DNA of 7,022 nt, from NCBI GenBank assembly GCA_002354135.1, contig DEKZ01000255.1, positions 3,356 to 10,377 of the forward strand, read 5' to 3'. Shown here piece by piece: positions 1-6,899 of the stretch. Below the pieces are notes generated by a model. The model saw nothing but the letters and a program-made list of their open reading frames with translations, was not told where the DNA came from and ran no database searches. The stretch comes from Massilia sp. UBA2709 (GTDB taxonomy: Bacteria; Pseudomonadota; Gammaproteobacteria; Burkholderiales; Burkholderiaceae_D). The position numbers and the translations under genes are program-made. The stretch's first letter is position 1. Each line of letters begins with the position of its first letter.

Positions 1-141
1 GGGTGGGCACCTGTGCCCACGCGGTCTCACCATGTGAATCCCGGCGTCGTTACCTCAGATCGGTTTGCGTCTGCACGTGGGGCTGTTGCCTGTGACGCTA
101 TCGGTGGGCTGGATCCGCGTGGGCACAGGTGCCCACCCTAC
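1..141. repeat. Paired inverted REP-like repeat (REPIN/BIME-like) downstream of livK
   Basis: Positions 1-24 and 115-138 are perfect 24-bp inverted copies separated by a 90-bp spacer. Each copy is itself a palindrome (GTGGGCAC, two-base loop, GTGCCCAC). The right copy, read on the minus strand from 141, begins with the tetranucleotide GTAG. The matching GTA of the left copy would lie just outside the window, so the element is cut by the left edge. A GTAG head next to an imperfect palindrome, in inward-facing pairs, is the known layout of REP doublets (REPINs) mobilised in trans by RAYT transposases. Assigning this repeat to that class is inference. I see no gene in the spacer. Confidence 0.75.
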
Positions 142-142
142 G

Positions 143-233
143 GATTACGCCGCGGACTGGCGGTGGGAAAAACCAGACCCACGTCGGCTGGCCACGGCTG
201 CCGGAGACGAAGCGCCCCCGGCTCCCCTGCCTT
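143..233 (-). other. Non-coding 3' region after livK
   Basis: This 91-bp stretch lies between the livK stop codon and the repeat at the left edge. It contains a GC-rich hairpin at 200-222 and a five-T run on the minus strand (168-172). The T run sits inside the loop of another small hairpin (163-167 pairing with 178-182), not after a strong stem. I see no coding sequence here. Confidence 0.5.
200..222 (-). terminator. Possible weak terminator hairpin after livK
   Basis: On the minus strand a 10-bp stem, including two G-U pairs, closes a 3-nt CUU loop 11 bases after the livK TAA stop. No uridine run follows directly. The nearest T run is at 168-172, about 27 bases further on, preceded only by a 4-bp CCAG/CTGG stem. 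The location fits the end of the operon, but the structure does not meet the usual intrinsic terminator form. It could instead be an mRNA 3'-end stabilising hairpin. Confidence 0.35.
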
Positions 234-1421
234 TTACTCCACGCCCGGGTCCTTGAACTTCTCGACCTTGTCGAACTCGACGTTGTAGATGCCGCCGTCG
301 ACCTGCTCGGCCTTGCGGATGTACACGGTCTGCACGATGTCGCGGGTGGCGGGGTCGATGCTGACCGGGCCGCGCACGCTGTTCCAGGCCATGCCCTTCA
401 TCGCTTCGACCAGCTTCGGGCCGGTGCTGTCGCCATTGGTCTTCTTCAGGGCCGCGTACAGCAACTGCATGCCGTCGTAGGCGCCGACGGCGTGGAAGTT
501 CGGACGCATGCCCTTGTTGGCCTTGGTGAAGGCGGCCACGAAGGCCTTGTTCTCCGGCGACGGGTGGGCCGCCGAATAGTGGTGGCTGCTGACCACGCCC
601 AGCGCGGCGTTGCCGATCGACGGCATCAGGTCGTCGTCGAGCACGTCGCCGGTGGCGATCAGCTTGACGCCGGCGGCGGCCAGGCCGCGGTCGGTGAACT
701 GCTTGAGCACGGCGGCGCCCTCGCCCGAGGGCACGAAGACGAAGACGGCGTCGGGCTTGGCGTCCTTCACGCGCGCCAAGAAGGGCGCGTAGTCCGGGTT
801 GCGCAGCGGCGCACGCAGGGTGGCGACGATCTTGCCGCCAGCCTTGGTGAAGTCCTTGACGAAGACCTTCTCGGCGTCGATGCCGGGGCCGTAGTCGGAC
901 ACGAAGGTCACCACCGACTTGATGTTGTTCTTCGCCGCCCACTGGGCCATGGGCGCGGTGACCTGGGCCAGCGTGAAGCCGCTGCGCACGATGTAGGGCG
1001 AGCGCTGCGGAATCACCGAGGTGGCCGCGTTCATGACGATCATCGGCACCTTGGCTTGCGTCGCCACCGGCGCGGCGGCAAAGGCCAGCGGGGTCAGGCC
1101 GAAGCCGGCCAGCACCTGCACCTTGTCGCGCGCGACCAGTTCCTGGGCCAGGCGCTTGGTGACGTCCGGCGACACGCCGCCGTCGTCCTTCAGGATGATC
1201 TGCACCTGGCGGCCGGCGACCGTGTTGCCGTTCTGCTGCATGAACAGCTTGACGGCGGCATCGACCTGCTTGCCGGTCGAGGCGAAGGGGCCGGACATCG
1301 GGACGATGAGGCCGACCTTCAGGGGTTCGGCGGCGCTGGCGATGCCGGGTGCCAGGCCGGCGGACAGCACGGCGGCGCCGAGCAGGATGGTGCGGCGGGT
1401 GGTGTTCAGTTTATTTGACAC
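234..1421 (-). CDS. livK: Periplasmic substrate-binding protein of a Liv/HAAT-type ABC importer
   Basis: A 395-residue solute-binding protein of the periplasmic-binding-protein type I (LivK-like, Peripla_BP_6) family. It captures the ligand in the periplasm and delivers it to the LivHM permease. Residues 1-30 form a signal peptide: a basic start with Arg9-Arg10, a hydrophobic core, and ASA before Ala31 as the likely cleavage site. The mature protein opens with PLKVGLIVPMSGPFASTG, typical of the family, followed by alternating Rossmann-like segments such as VQVLAGFG (102-108) and VVTFVSDYG (170-178) and the YDG motif (315-317). There is no cysteine, so it is not a lipoprotein. The start codon is GTG at 1421, supported by AAGGAG five bases upstream (1427-1432); the next in-frame Met is residue 42, inside the fold. 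It is the last gene of the transporter block, 150 bp after livF, with a repeat element in the gap. The ligand cannot be read from the sequence. Linkage to pcaJF suggests an aromatic acid or related compound rather than leucine. Confidence 0.9.
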   Translation of the reverse strand: MSNKLNTTRRTILLGAAVLSAGLAPGIASAAEPLKVGLIVPMSGPFASTGKQVDAAVKLFMQQNGNTVAGRQVQIILKDDGGVSPDVTKRLAQELVARDKVQVLAGFGLTPLAFAAAPVATQAKVPMIVMNAATSVIPQRSPYIVRSGFTLAQVTAPMAQWAAKNNIKSVVTFVSDYGPGIDAEKVFVKDFTKAGGKIVATLRAPLRNPDYAPFLARVKDAKPDAVFVFVPSGEGAAVLKQFTDRGLAAAGVKLIATGDVLDDDLMPSIGNAALGVVSSHHYSAAHPSPENKAFVAAFTKANKGMRPNFHAVGAYDGMQLLYAALKKTNGDSTGPKLVEAMKGMAWNSVRGPVSIDPATRDIVQTVYIRKAEQVDGGIYNVEFDKVEKFKDPGVE

Positions 1422-1426
1422 GTTGT

Positions 1427-1432
1427 CTCCTT
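1427..1432 (-). promoter_or_regulatory. Ribosome binding site fixing the GTG start of livK
   Basis: AAGGAG on the minus strand, with five bases (ACAAC) before the GTG at 1421. It decides the start because no ATG is available nearby in frame. I looked for a livK promoter in 1422-1467 and found only an isolated CATAAA, too close to this site and with no -35 partner. Confidence 0.8.
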
Positions 1433-1467
1433 GTTTTTATGGATGTGCGGCGAAAGCGGATTCGTAC

Positions 1468-1571
1468 CGTAGGGTGGGCGCCCCGTGCCCACCAAATGTT
1501 CGCACCGCGTTGGCGCGACGCAAAGCAAACGCGATGCGGGCTTCTGGTGGGCACGGGGCGCCCACCCTACG
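1468..1571. repeat. Paired inverted REP-like element (REPIN/BIME-like) between livF and livK
   Basis: Positions 1468-1493 and 1546-1571 are perfect 26-bp inverted copies. Each begins one base in from its outer end with GTAG and contains an internal palindrome (GGTGGGC, 7-base loop, GCCCACC). Complementarity continues inward: 1501-1511 pairs with 1528-1538 with one mismatch, across a partly paired 7-by-7 internal segment. The whole element therefore forms arms of 44 bases (39 of 44 complementary) around a 16-base loop. The outer edge touches the livF stop codon (1572-1574). The unit resembles that of the element at 1-141, sharing GTAGGGTGGGC and GTGCCCAC but differing in the loop. In the operon mRNA it would make a stable hairpin that could protect livHMGF mRNA from 3' exonucleases or reduce read-through; that role is inferred from known REP elements. 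Confidence 0.85.
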
Positions 1572-2265
<694 letters not shown>

Positions 2266-2273
<8 letters not shown>

Positions 2274-3018
2274 GTTCGGCCTCCCCCAGGTAGACTTCCT
2301 TCACGCGCGGATCGGCCGCGATCTCCTCGGGCGTGCCTTCGGTCAGCACCTTGCCGCCCACCAGCACGGTGATGCGGTCGGCGAAGCGGAACACCAGGCC
2401 CATGTCGTGCTCGATGAAGAGCACGGTCACGTCGCGCGGCAGGCCGGCGATGACTTCGAACAGCTCGCGGCTCTCGGCCGATGGGATGCCGGCAGCCGGT
2501 TCGTCCAGCAGCAGGATCTTCGGTTTCGTGGCCAGCGCCAGCGCGATCTCCACCAGGCGCTGTTTGCCGTAGGCCATGCTGCGCGTGATGCTGTTGGCTT
2601 CCCTTGTGAGCTTGAGCGTGGCCAGCAGGGCCATCGCTTCCTCGACCACGTCGGCGTGCTTCGCCACCGTCTTCCACCACACCTTCTGCAGGCCGCGCCG
2701 CTCGCAGATCGCCAGCATCACCGATTCGAGCACCGTCATGCCGGCGAACAGGGTGTTGATCTGGAAGGTGCGCGTCATGCCGCGCTTGACGCGCTCGTGC
2801 TGCGCCAGCTTCGTGATGTCCTCGTCCCCCAGCCAGACCTTGCCGCTGCTCGGCGGGAAGCCGCCGGTCAGCAGGTTGATGAAGGTGGTCTTGCCGGCGC
2901 CGTTCGGGCCGATCAGCGCGTGGCGTGCGCCGGGTTCGAAGGTGAGCGAGATGTCGGTGTTCGCCTTGAAGCCGCCCCACTGCTTGGAGAGGCCTTCGGT
3001 ACGCAGGGTGTCGGTCAT
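2266..3018 (-). CDS. livG: ABC importer ATP-binding protein LivG
   Basis: A 250-residue ATPase, the partner of LivF. Visible motifs are Walker A GPNGAGKT (37-44), Q-loop Gln86 in TFQI, the signature in the LivG form MAYGKQR (148-154, where other ABC proteins have LSGGQ), Walker B KILLLDEP (167-174) and H-loop His204 in FIEHDM. The C-terminal part, with VLVGGKVLTEGTPEEI (218-233), matches the LivG-specific end of the family. The start ATG at 3018 overlaps the livM stop as ATGA and has AAGGAGG (3023-3029) four bases upstream. After Walker B it reads AGIPSAES where E. coli-type LivG has AGLN-type residues; I believe this variation is common in betaproteobacterial paralogues, so I do not treat it as a defect. 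Confidence 0.95.
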
Positions 3019-4076
3019 GCTGCCTCCTTGCGTTCGAAGAAACGCGCGAAAATCTTTTCCAGCCCGCCCAGGATGCCGCCGCGTGCGAACAGCACGATCA
3101 GCACCAGCAGCAGGCCGATATAGAACTGCCAGTAGGCCGGGTCCAGGCCCGAGATGTAATCCTGGGCCACCATGAACACGGCCGCGCCGATCAGGGCGCC
3201 GTACAGGCGACCCGTGCCGCCCAGCACCAGCATGATCAAGAGTTCCGCCGAGCGCGGGAAGCCCAGCACGTCCAGGCCCACGAACTGCGTGGTCTGGGCC
3301 AGCAGCGCGCCGGCCACGCCGGCGATCGCAGCGGCCAGGGTGAACACGGCCACCAGGCGGCGGTCGACGTTGGCGCCAATGGCCGGCATGCGGCGCCCGC
3401 CCTCGCGGATGCCGCGCAGCGACAGGCCGAAGGGCGAATTGACCAGGCGCCGCATCGCCACGAACAGGATGAAGAGCACGGCGAAGCTGTACCAGAAGGC
3501 GGTCTTGCCGTACAAGTCGAATTCAAACGTCCCGAACAGCGGCTCCATCATCATGCCCGACAGGCCGTCGACGCCCCCGGTAATGAAGGCGGCCTTGTTC
3601 GCCGCTTCGAACAGCATCAGGCCGATGCCGAGCGTGACCATCAGGCGCGCCAGGTCCTGCCCGCGCACGACGAGGAAGCTGACGATGAAGCCGAACACGC
3701 CGGCCACCAGGGCGGCGGCGAACAGGCCCGAGACCGGCTCGCCCCAGCCGTGCACCGACAGCAGGCCGGCCGTGTAGGCGCCCAGCCCGAAGAAGGCCGC
3801 GTGGCCGAGCGAGACGATGCCGGCGTAGCCCAGGATCAGGTCGAGCGACATCGCGAACAGGCCGATGATCATGATCTGGCTGACCAGCACCAGGTAGTCC
3901 GGGAAGAAGAAGTAGGATGCGACCGGCAGCAGCCAGAAGACGATCTCCATCAGCTTCCAGCGGTCGTTGGGCAGGTGCAGCGCGCTGTGGTTCATGGCAG
4001 CCTGTGCGGTGTCGGACGCATCCGGCGAGCCGGCGGCGGCCTTGGCCTTGATGGCCGAAGTGGAATACGCGTTCAT
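3015..4076 (-). CDS. livM: ABC importer inner-membrane permease LivM
   Basis: A 353-residue integral membrane permease that forms the translocation channel with LivH. The family hallmark GYAGIVSLGHAAFFGLGAY lies at residues 83-101. The cytoplasmic ATPase-coupling (EAA-like) loop is at about 212-240, including LRGIREGGRRMPAIGANV. Hydrophobic segments occur at roughly 44-58, 61-80, 87-108, 115-137, 143-160, 193-209, 241-262, 278-303 and 317-332. The start ATG at 4076 overlaps the livH stop as ATGA and has GGAGG (4082-4086) five bases away, so I keep it. It gives an unusual hydrophilic, Ala/Ser-rich tail of about 40 residues before the first membrane segment. Met28 (codon at 3995) is the alternative start. 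The gene ends in an ATGA overlap with livG. Confidence 0.93.
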   Translation of the reverse strand: MNAYSTSAIKAKAAAGSPDASDTAQAAMNHSALHLPNDRWKLMEIVFWLLPVASYFFFPDYLVLVSQIMIIGLFAMSLDLILGYAGIVSLGHAAFFGLGAYTAGLLSVHGWGEPVSGLFAAALVAGVFGFIVSFLVVRGQDLARLMVTLGIGLMLFEAANKAAFITGGVDGLSGMMMEPLFGTFEFDLYGKTAFWYSFAVLFILFVAMRRLVNSPFGLSLRGIREGGRRMPAIGANVDRRLVAVFTLAAAIAGVAGALLAQTTQFVGLDVLGFPRSAELLIMLVLGGTGRLYGALIGAAVFMVAQDYISGLDPAYWQFYIGLLLVLIVLFARGGILGGLEKIFARFFERKEAA

Positions 4077-4939
4077 GCTTTCCTCCGTACGAGGCCGAAG
4101 GGGAACAGGATCAGGAGCACGACCATCAGTGTGTAGATGACGAAGGCGCCCACTTCCGGCACATAGTATTTGCCCGCGACGTCGAACACGCCCAGGATGA
4201 GCGCCGCGATCAGCGGGCCCTTGATGGAACCGGCGCCGCCGACGGCGACCACCAGCAGGAAGTAGACCATGTACTTGATCGGGAAGCTCGGGTCCAGGCC
4301 CAGCACGTCGATGCCCAGGCCGCCGCCGAGGCCCGCCAGGCCCGAGCCCAGCGCGAAGGTCAGCGAGAACACGCGGCTGACGTTGATGCCCAGGCCTTCG
4401 GCCGCGGTCTGGTTGTCGACCGAGGCGCGGATCTGGGCGCCGAAGCGGGTGCGCTCGATCAGCAGGTAGAGGCCGAGCGTGATCAGGACCACGACGCCGA
4501 TCAGGAACAGGCGATAGGAACCGAGGTCGAGACCCAGCAAGTGGACCTGGCCGCGCAGCCAGTCCGGCAGGTGCACCGGCTGCTGGGTCGGGCCGAAGAG
4601 AAAAGTAGCGCCGGCCACCGCCATGAAGGTGAGGCCGATCGAGAACAGCACCTGGTCCAGGTGGGTGGCTTTATAGAGCTGACGGTACAGGGTGCGTTCG
4701 AGCACCAGGCCGACGACCGCCGCCGCGACGAAGGCCAGCGGCAGCGTGGCCAGGAAAGGCAGCCCGAGCTTGCTGAGCAGGGTCACGCAGACGTAGCCGC
4801 CCACCATGGCGAAGGCGCCGTGGGCCAGGTTAATGAAGTTCATCATGCCCATCGTGACCGACAGGCCGACGCTGATGAGGAATAAGAGGGCGCCGTAAGC
4901 GACGCCGTCGAAGAGCACGCCAATGAAGTTACCGATCAT
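4073..4939 (-). CDS. livH: ABC importer inner-membrane permease LivH
   Basis: A 288-residue integral membrane permease, the partner of LivM. Family features are the N-terminal LISVGLSVTMGMMNFINLAHG (21-41), the ATPase-coupling loop at about 160-190 (IERTRFGAQIRASVDNQ through EGLGINVSRV) and the GGAGSIKGPLIAALILG segment (234-250). Hydrophobic helices alternate throughout, and the protein ends in the basic tail VRRKA. The start ATG at 4939 has GGGAGG (4945-4950) five bases upstream, and in-frame TAA stops lie further upstream, so no longer form is possible. It is the first gene of the transporter block, 80 bp after pcaF. It ends in an ATGA overlap with livM. The substrate cannot be deduced from the permease. 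Confidence 0.94.
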   Translation of the reverse strand: MIGNFIGVLFDGVAYGALLFLISVGLSVTMGMMNFINLAHGAFAMVGGYVCVTLLSKLGLPFLATLPLAFVAAAVVGLVLERTLYRQLYKATHLDQVLFSIGLTFMAVAGATFLFGPTQQPVHLPDWLRGQVHLLGLDLGSYRLFLIGVVVLITLGLYLLIERTRFGAQIRASVDNQTAAEGLGINVSRVFSLTFALGSGLAGLGGGLGIDVLGLDPSFPIKYMVYFLLVVAVGGAGSIKGPLIAALILGVFDVAGKYYVPEVGAFVIYTLMVVLLILFPFGLVRRKA

Positions 4940-4974
4940 GGCAACCTCCCGCGCGCAAAGTGTTGATGAATCAT
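4936..4974 (-). CDS. Possible 12-codon leader ORF upstream of livH
   Basis: Within the 80-bp pcaF-livH gap, an ATG at 4974 preceded by AGGAG (4982-4986) with a 7-base spacing opens a reading frame MIHQHFARGRLP. Its TGA stop (4936-4938) overlaps the livH ATG as ATGA, the same junction seen between four real gene pairs in this window. The ribosome binding site and spacing are as good as those of the annotated genes. The frame is too short for coding statistics, and I recognise no family. It could couple livH translation to upstream ribosomes, act as a regulatory leader, or be chance. Confidence 0.35.
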   Translation of the reverse strand: MIHQHFARGRLP

Positions 4975-5019
4975 GTTATGTCTCCTGCTTCTCTTCTTAT
5001 GAATCGTGTGGCCGGCGCT
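4940..5019 (-). other. Gap between the pca and liv blocks
   Basis: These 80 bp separate the pcaF stop codon from the livH start. They carry the livH ribosome binding site (4945-4950) and most of the small candidate ORF. I see no stem-loop followed by a T run, and no recognisable -35/-10 pair. Read-through from pcaF into livH is therefore the simplest reading, though a non-consensus promoter cannot be excluded. Confidence 0.5.
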
Positions 5020-6237
5020 TCAGACGCGCTCGATGACCATCGCGATGCCCTGCCCCACGCCGATGCACATGGTGCACAGGGCGTAGCGTCCACCCGTGCG
5101 GTGCAGCTGGTACATGGCGGTGGTGACCAGGCGGGCGCCGCTCATGCCCAGCGGATGGCCCAGCGCGATGCCGCCGCCGTAGGGGTTCACCCTTGGATCG
5201 TCATCGGCAACGCCGAGTTCGCGCAGCACCGCCAGGGCCTGCGATGCGAATGCCTCGTTGAGCTCGATGATGTCCATCTGGTCGATCGTCATGCCCAATT
5301 GCTTGAGCAGCTTCTTCGAGGCCGGGGCCGGGCCGATGCCCATCACGCGCGGCGGCACGCCGGCGGTGGCCATGCCGACGATGCGGGCGCGCGGCGTCAG
5401 GCCATACTGTTTCGCGGCCTCGCCGCTGGCGATCAGCAGCGCGCAGGCGCCGTCGTTCACGCCCGAGGCATTGCCGGCGGTGACGCTGCCCTCCGGATGC
5501 ACGACGCCTTTCAGCTTGGCGAGGGCCTCGATGCTGGTCTCGCGCGGATGCTCGTCGCGTTCGAAGCGGATGTGGTCGCCCGCCCCCGCTGCGCGGCGGC
5601 TCTGCGGGATCAGCACGGGGACGATTTCTTCCGCGAACAGGCCCTCGTTCCAGGCGCGCGCCGTCTTCTGCTGGCTGGCCAGCGCGAAGCGGTCCTGGTC
5701 CTCGCGCGACACCTTGTAGTCGACCGCGACGTTCTCGGCCGTCTCCGGCATCGAATCGGTGCCGTACAGGTGCTTCATCTGCTTGTTTGGGAAGCGCCAG
5801 CCGATGGTGGTGTCGTAGATCTCGGCCTGGCGCGAGAACGCGGTCTCGGCCTTGCCCATCACGAAAGGCGCGCGCGTCATCGATTCGACGCCGCCTGCAA
5901 TCATGAGTTGGGTTTCGCCGGCCTTGATGGCGCGCGCGGCAATGCCGACCGCATCCATGCCCGAGCCGCACAGTCGGTTCACGGTGGTGCCCGGCACGTC
6001 GGCAGGCAAGCCGGCCAGCAGCGAAGCCATGTGGGCGACGTTGCGGTTGTCTTCGCCGGCCTGGTTGGCGCAACCGAAGATCACGTCGTCGACCTGGGTC
6101 CAGTCCACGCCCGGATTGCGCTTCATCAGTTCGCGCAGCGGGATGGCGCCGAGGTCGTCGGCGCGCACGTCCTTCAGCGCGCCGCCGTAGCGGCCGATCG
6201 GGGTGCGGATTGCGTCGCAAATGTAGGCGTCAGTCAT
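5020..6237 (-). CDS. pcaF: Beta-ketoadipyl-CoA thiolase (3-oxoadipyl-CoA thiolase)
   Basis: A 405-residue thiolase that cleaves 3-oxoadipyl-CoA with CoA into succinyl-CoA and acetyl-CoA, the last step of the beta-ketoadipate pathway. The catalytic set is complete: acylated Cys90 in VNRLCGSGMDA, NEAF at 327-330, His361 in GGGIALGHPLGMSGAR, and the acid/base Cys391 in CIGVGQG. The opening AYICDAIRTPIGRYGGALKDVRADDLGA-type sequence, and GWRFPNKQM (146-154) with YGTDSMPETAENVA, match PcaF/PaaJ thiolases better than general acetoacetyl-CoA thiolases. The chosen ATG at 6237 overlaps the pcaJ stop as ATGA and has GGAGG (6244-6248) six bases upstream. The frame stays open for 59 more codons upstream, but that part lies inside pcaJ and does not resemble thiolase. 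PaaJ of phenylacetate catabolism does the same reaction; the pcaIJ neighbours favour pcaF. Confidence 0.93.
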   Translation of the reverse strand: MTDAYICDAIRTPIGRYGGALKDVRADDLGAIPLRELMKRNPGVDWTQVDDVIFGCANQAGEDNRNVAHMASLLAGLPADVPGTTVNRLCGSGMDAVGIAARAIKAGETQLMIAGGVESMTRAPFVMGKAETAFSRQAEIYDTTIGWRFPNKQMKHLYGTDSMPETAENVAVDYKVSREDQDRFALASQQKTARAWNEGLFAEEIVPVLIPQSRRAAGAGDHIRFERDEHPRETSIEALAKLKGVVHPEGSVTAGNASGVNDGACALLIASGEAAKQYGLTPRARIVGMATAGVPPRVMGIGPAPASKKLLKQLGMTIDQMDIIELNEAFASQALAVLRELGVADDDPRVNPYGGGIALGHPLGMSGARLVTTAMYQLHRTGGRYALCTMCIGVGQGIAMVIERV

Positions 6238-6899
6238 GCTTTTCCTCCTTGTTCGGCGGCCAAAAGGGGCGCGCCCGTTACAGCCTGCAGTTCTTCGAAA
6301 GTGAGACCCGGCGCCATCTCGATCACGCGCAAACCGTCGGCAGTGACGTCGATCACCGCCAGGTCGGTATAGATGCGGTTCACGCAAGCCACGCCGGTAA
6401 GCGGGTAGCTGCATTCGCGCACGATCTTGCTCTCGCCCGTCTTGGTCTGGTGGTCCATCATCACGAACACCTGCTTGGCGCCAATGGCCAGGTCCATCGC
6501 GCCGCCGACGGCCGGAATCGCGTCCGGGGCGCCGGTGTGCCAGTTGGCGAGATCGCCCCTCTCCGACACCTGGAAGGCGCCCAGCACGCAGATGTCGAGG
6601 TGGCCGCCGCGCATCATCGCGAAGGAATCGCCATGGTGGAAGTAGCTGCCCCCGGTGAGCAGGGTCACCGGCTGCTTGCCGGCGTTGATCAGGTCCTCGT
6701 CTTCTTCGCCGGGCGCGGGCGCCGGGCCCATGCCGAGCAGGCCGTTCTCGCTGTGCAGGAAGACTTCGCGGTCGCTCGGGAGGTAATTCGCGACCTTGGT
6801 CGGCAGTCCGATGCCGAGGTTCACATAAGCGCCCTCGTGGATGTCCTGGGCCACGCGCTCGGCGATCTGGTCGCGGGTGAAACGATGCTCAATGGTCAT
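6234..6899 (-). CDS. pcaJ: 3-oxoadipate CoA-transferase beta subunit
   Basis: A 221-residue beta subunit of a family I CoA-transferase. With the alpha subunit it moves CoA from succinyl-CoA to 3-oxoadipate. The catalytic glutamate is Glu51 in the family motif SENGLLGMGP (50-59). The N-terminal VNLGIGLPTKVANYL (26-40) and the GGSYFHHGDSFAMMRGGHLDI region, with VLGAFQVSERGDLANW after it, are typical. The start ATG at 6899 overlaps the alpha-subunit stop as ATGA and has AAGGAG (6905-6910) five bases upstream. Succinyl-CoA:acetoacetate transferases (ScoB) are close relatives and cannot be excluded by sequence alone. The directly coupled pcaF downstream makes 3-oxoadipate the likely substrate. Confidence 0.88.
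   Translation of the reverse strand: MTIEHRFTRDQIAERVAQDIHEGAYVNLGIGLPTKVANYLPSDREVFLHSENGLLGMGPAPAPGEEDEDLINAGKQPVTLLTGGSYFHHGDSFAMMRGGHLDICVLGAFQVSERGDLANWHTGAPDAIPAVGGAMDLAIGAKQVFVMMDHQTKTGESKIVRECSYPLTGVACVNRIYTDLAVIDVTADGLRVIEMAPGLTFEELQAVTGAPLLAAEQGGKA

Noticed and set aside
148..154. Non-canonical LSGGQ signature in LivG (MAYGKQR at these residue numbers of the protein)
   Set aside because: LivG proteins normally carry an AYG-type signature, so this is a family feature and not a defect.
163..191. T-run with nearby short stems as an intrinsic terminator
   Set aside because: The T run (168-172 on the minus strand) follows only a 4-bp stem and lies inside the loop of another 5-bp hairpin, so it does not make a standard terminator.
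129..1418. 429-codon open frame on the plus strand opposite livK
   Set aside because: Same reason: antisense to a clear binding-protein gene, skewed Gly/His/Asp/Arg composition, no recognisable domain and no convincing ribosome binding site.
1422..1467. Possible promoter for livK (CATAAA on the minus strand)
   Set aside because: It is only 4 of 6 bases like a -10 box, lies next to the ribosome binding site and lacks a -35 partner at a plausible spacing.
4960..6372. 470-codon open frame on the plus strand opposite pcaF and part of pcaJ
   Set aside because: It is antisense to well-conserved enzymes with complete catalytic motifs. Its translation is Ala/Gly/His/Arg-rich low-complexity sequence, typical of a shadow frame in high-GC DNA.
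6238..6414. 59-codon upstream extension of the pcaF frame
   Set aside because: This part lies inside pcaJ, is Arg-rich and unlike any thiolase N terminus. The ATG at 6237 has a good GGAGG and the expected family start.
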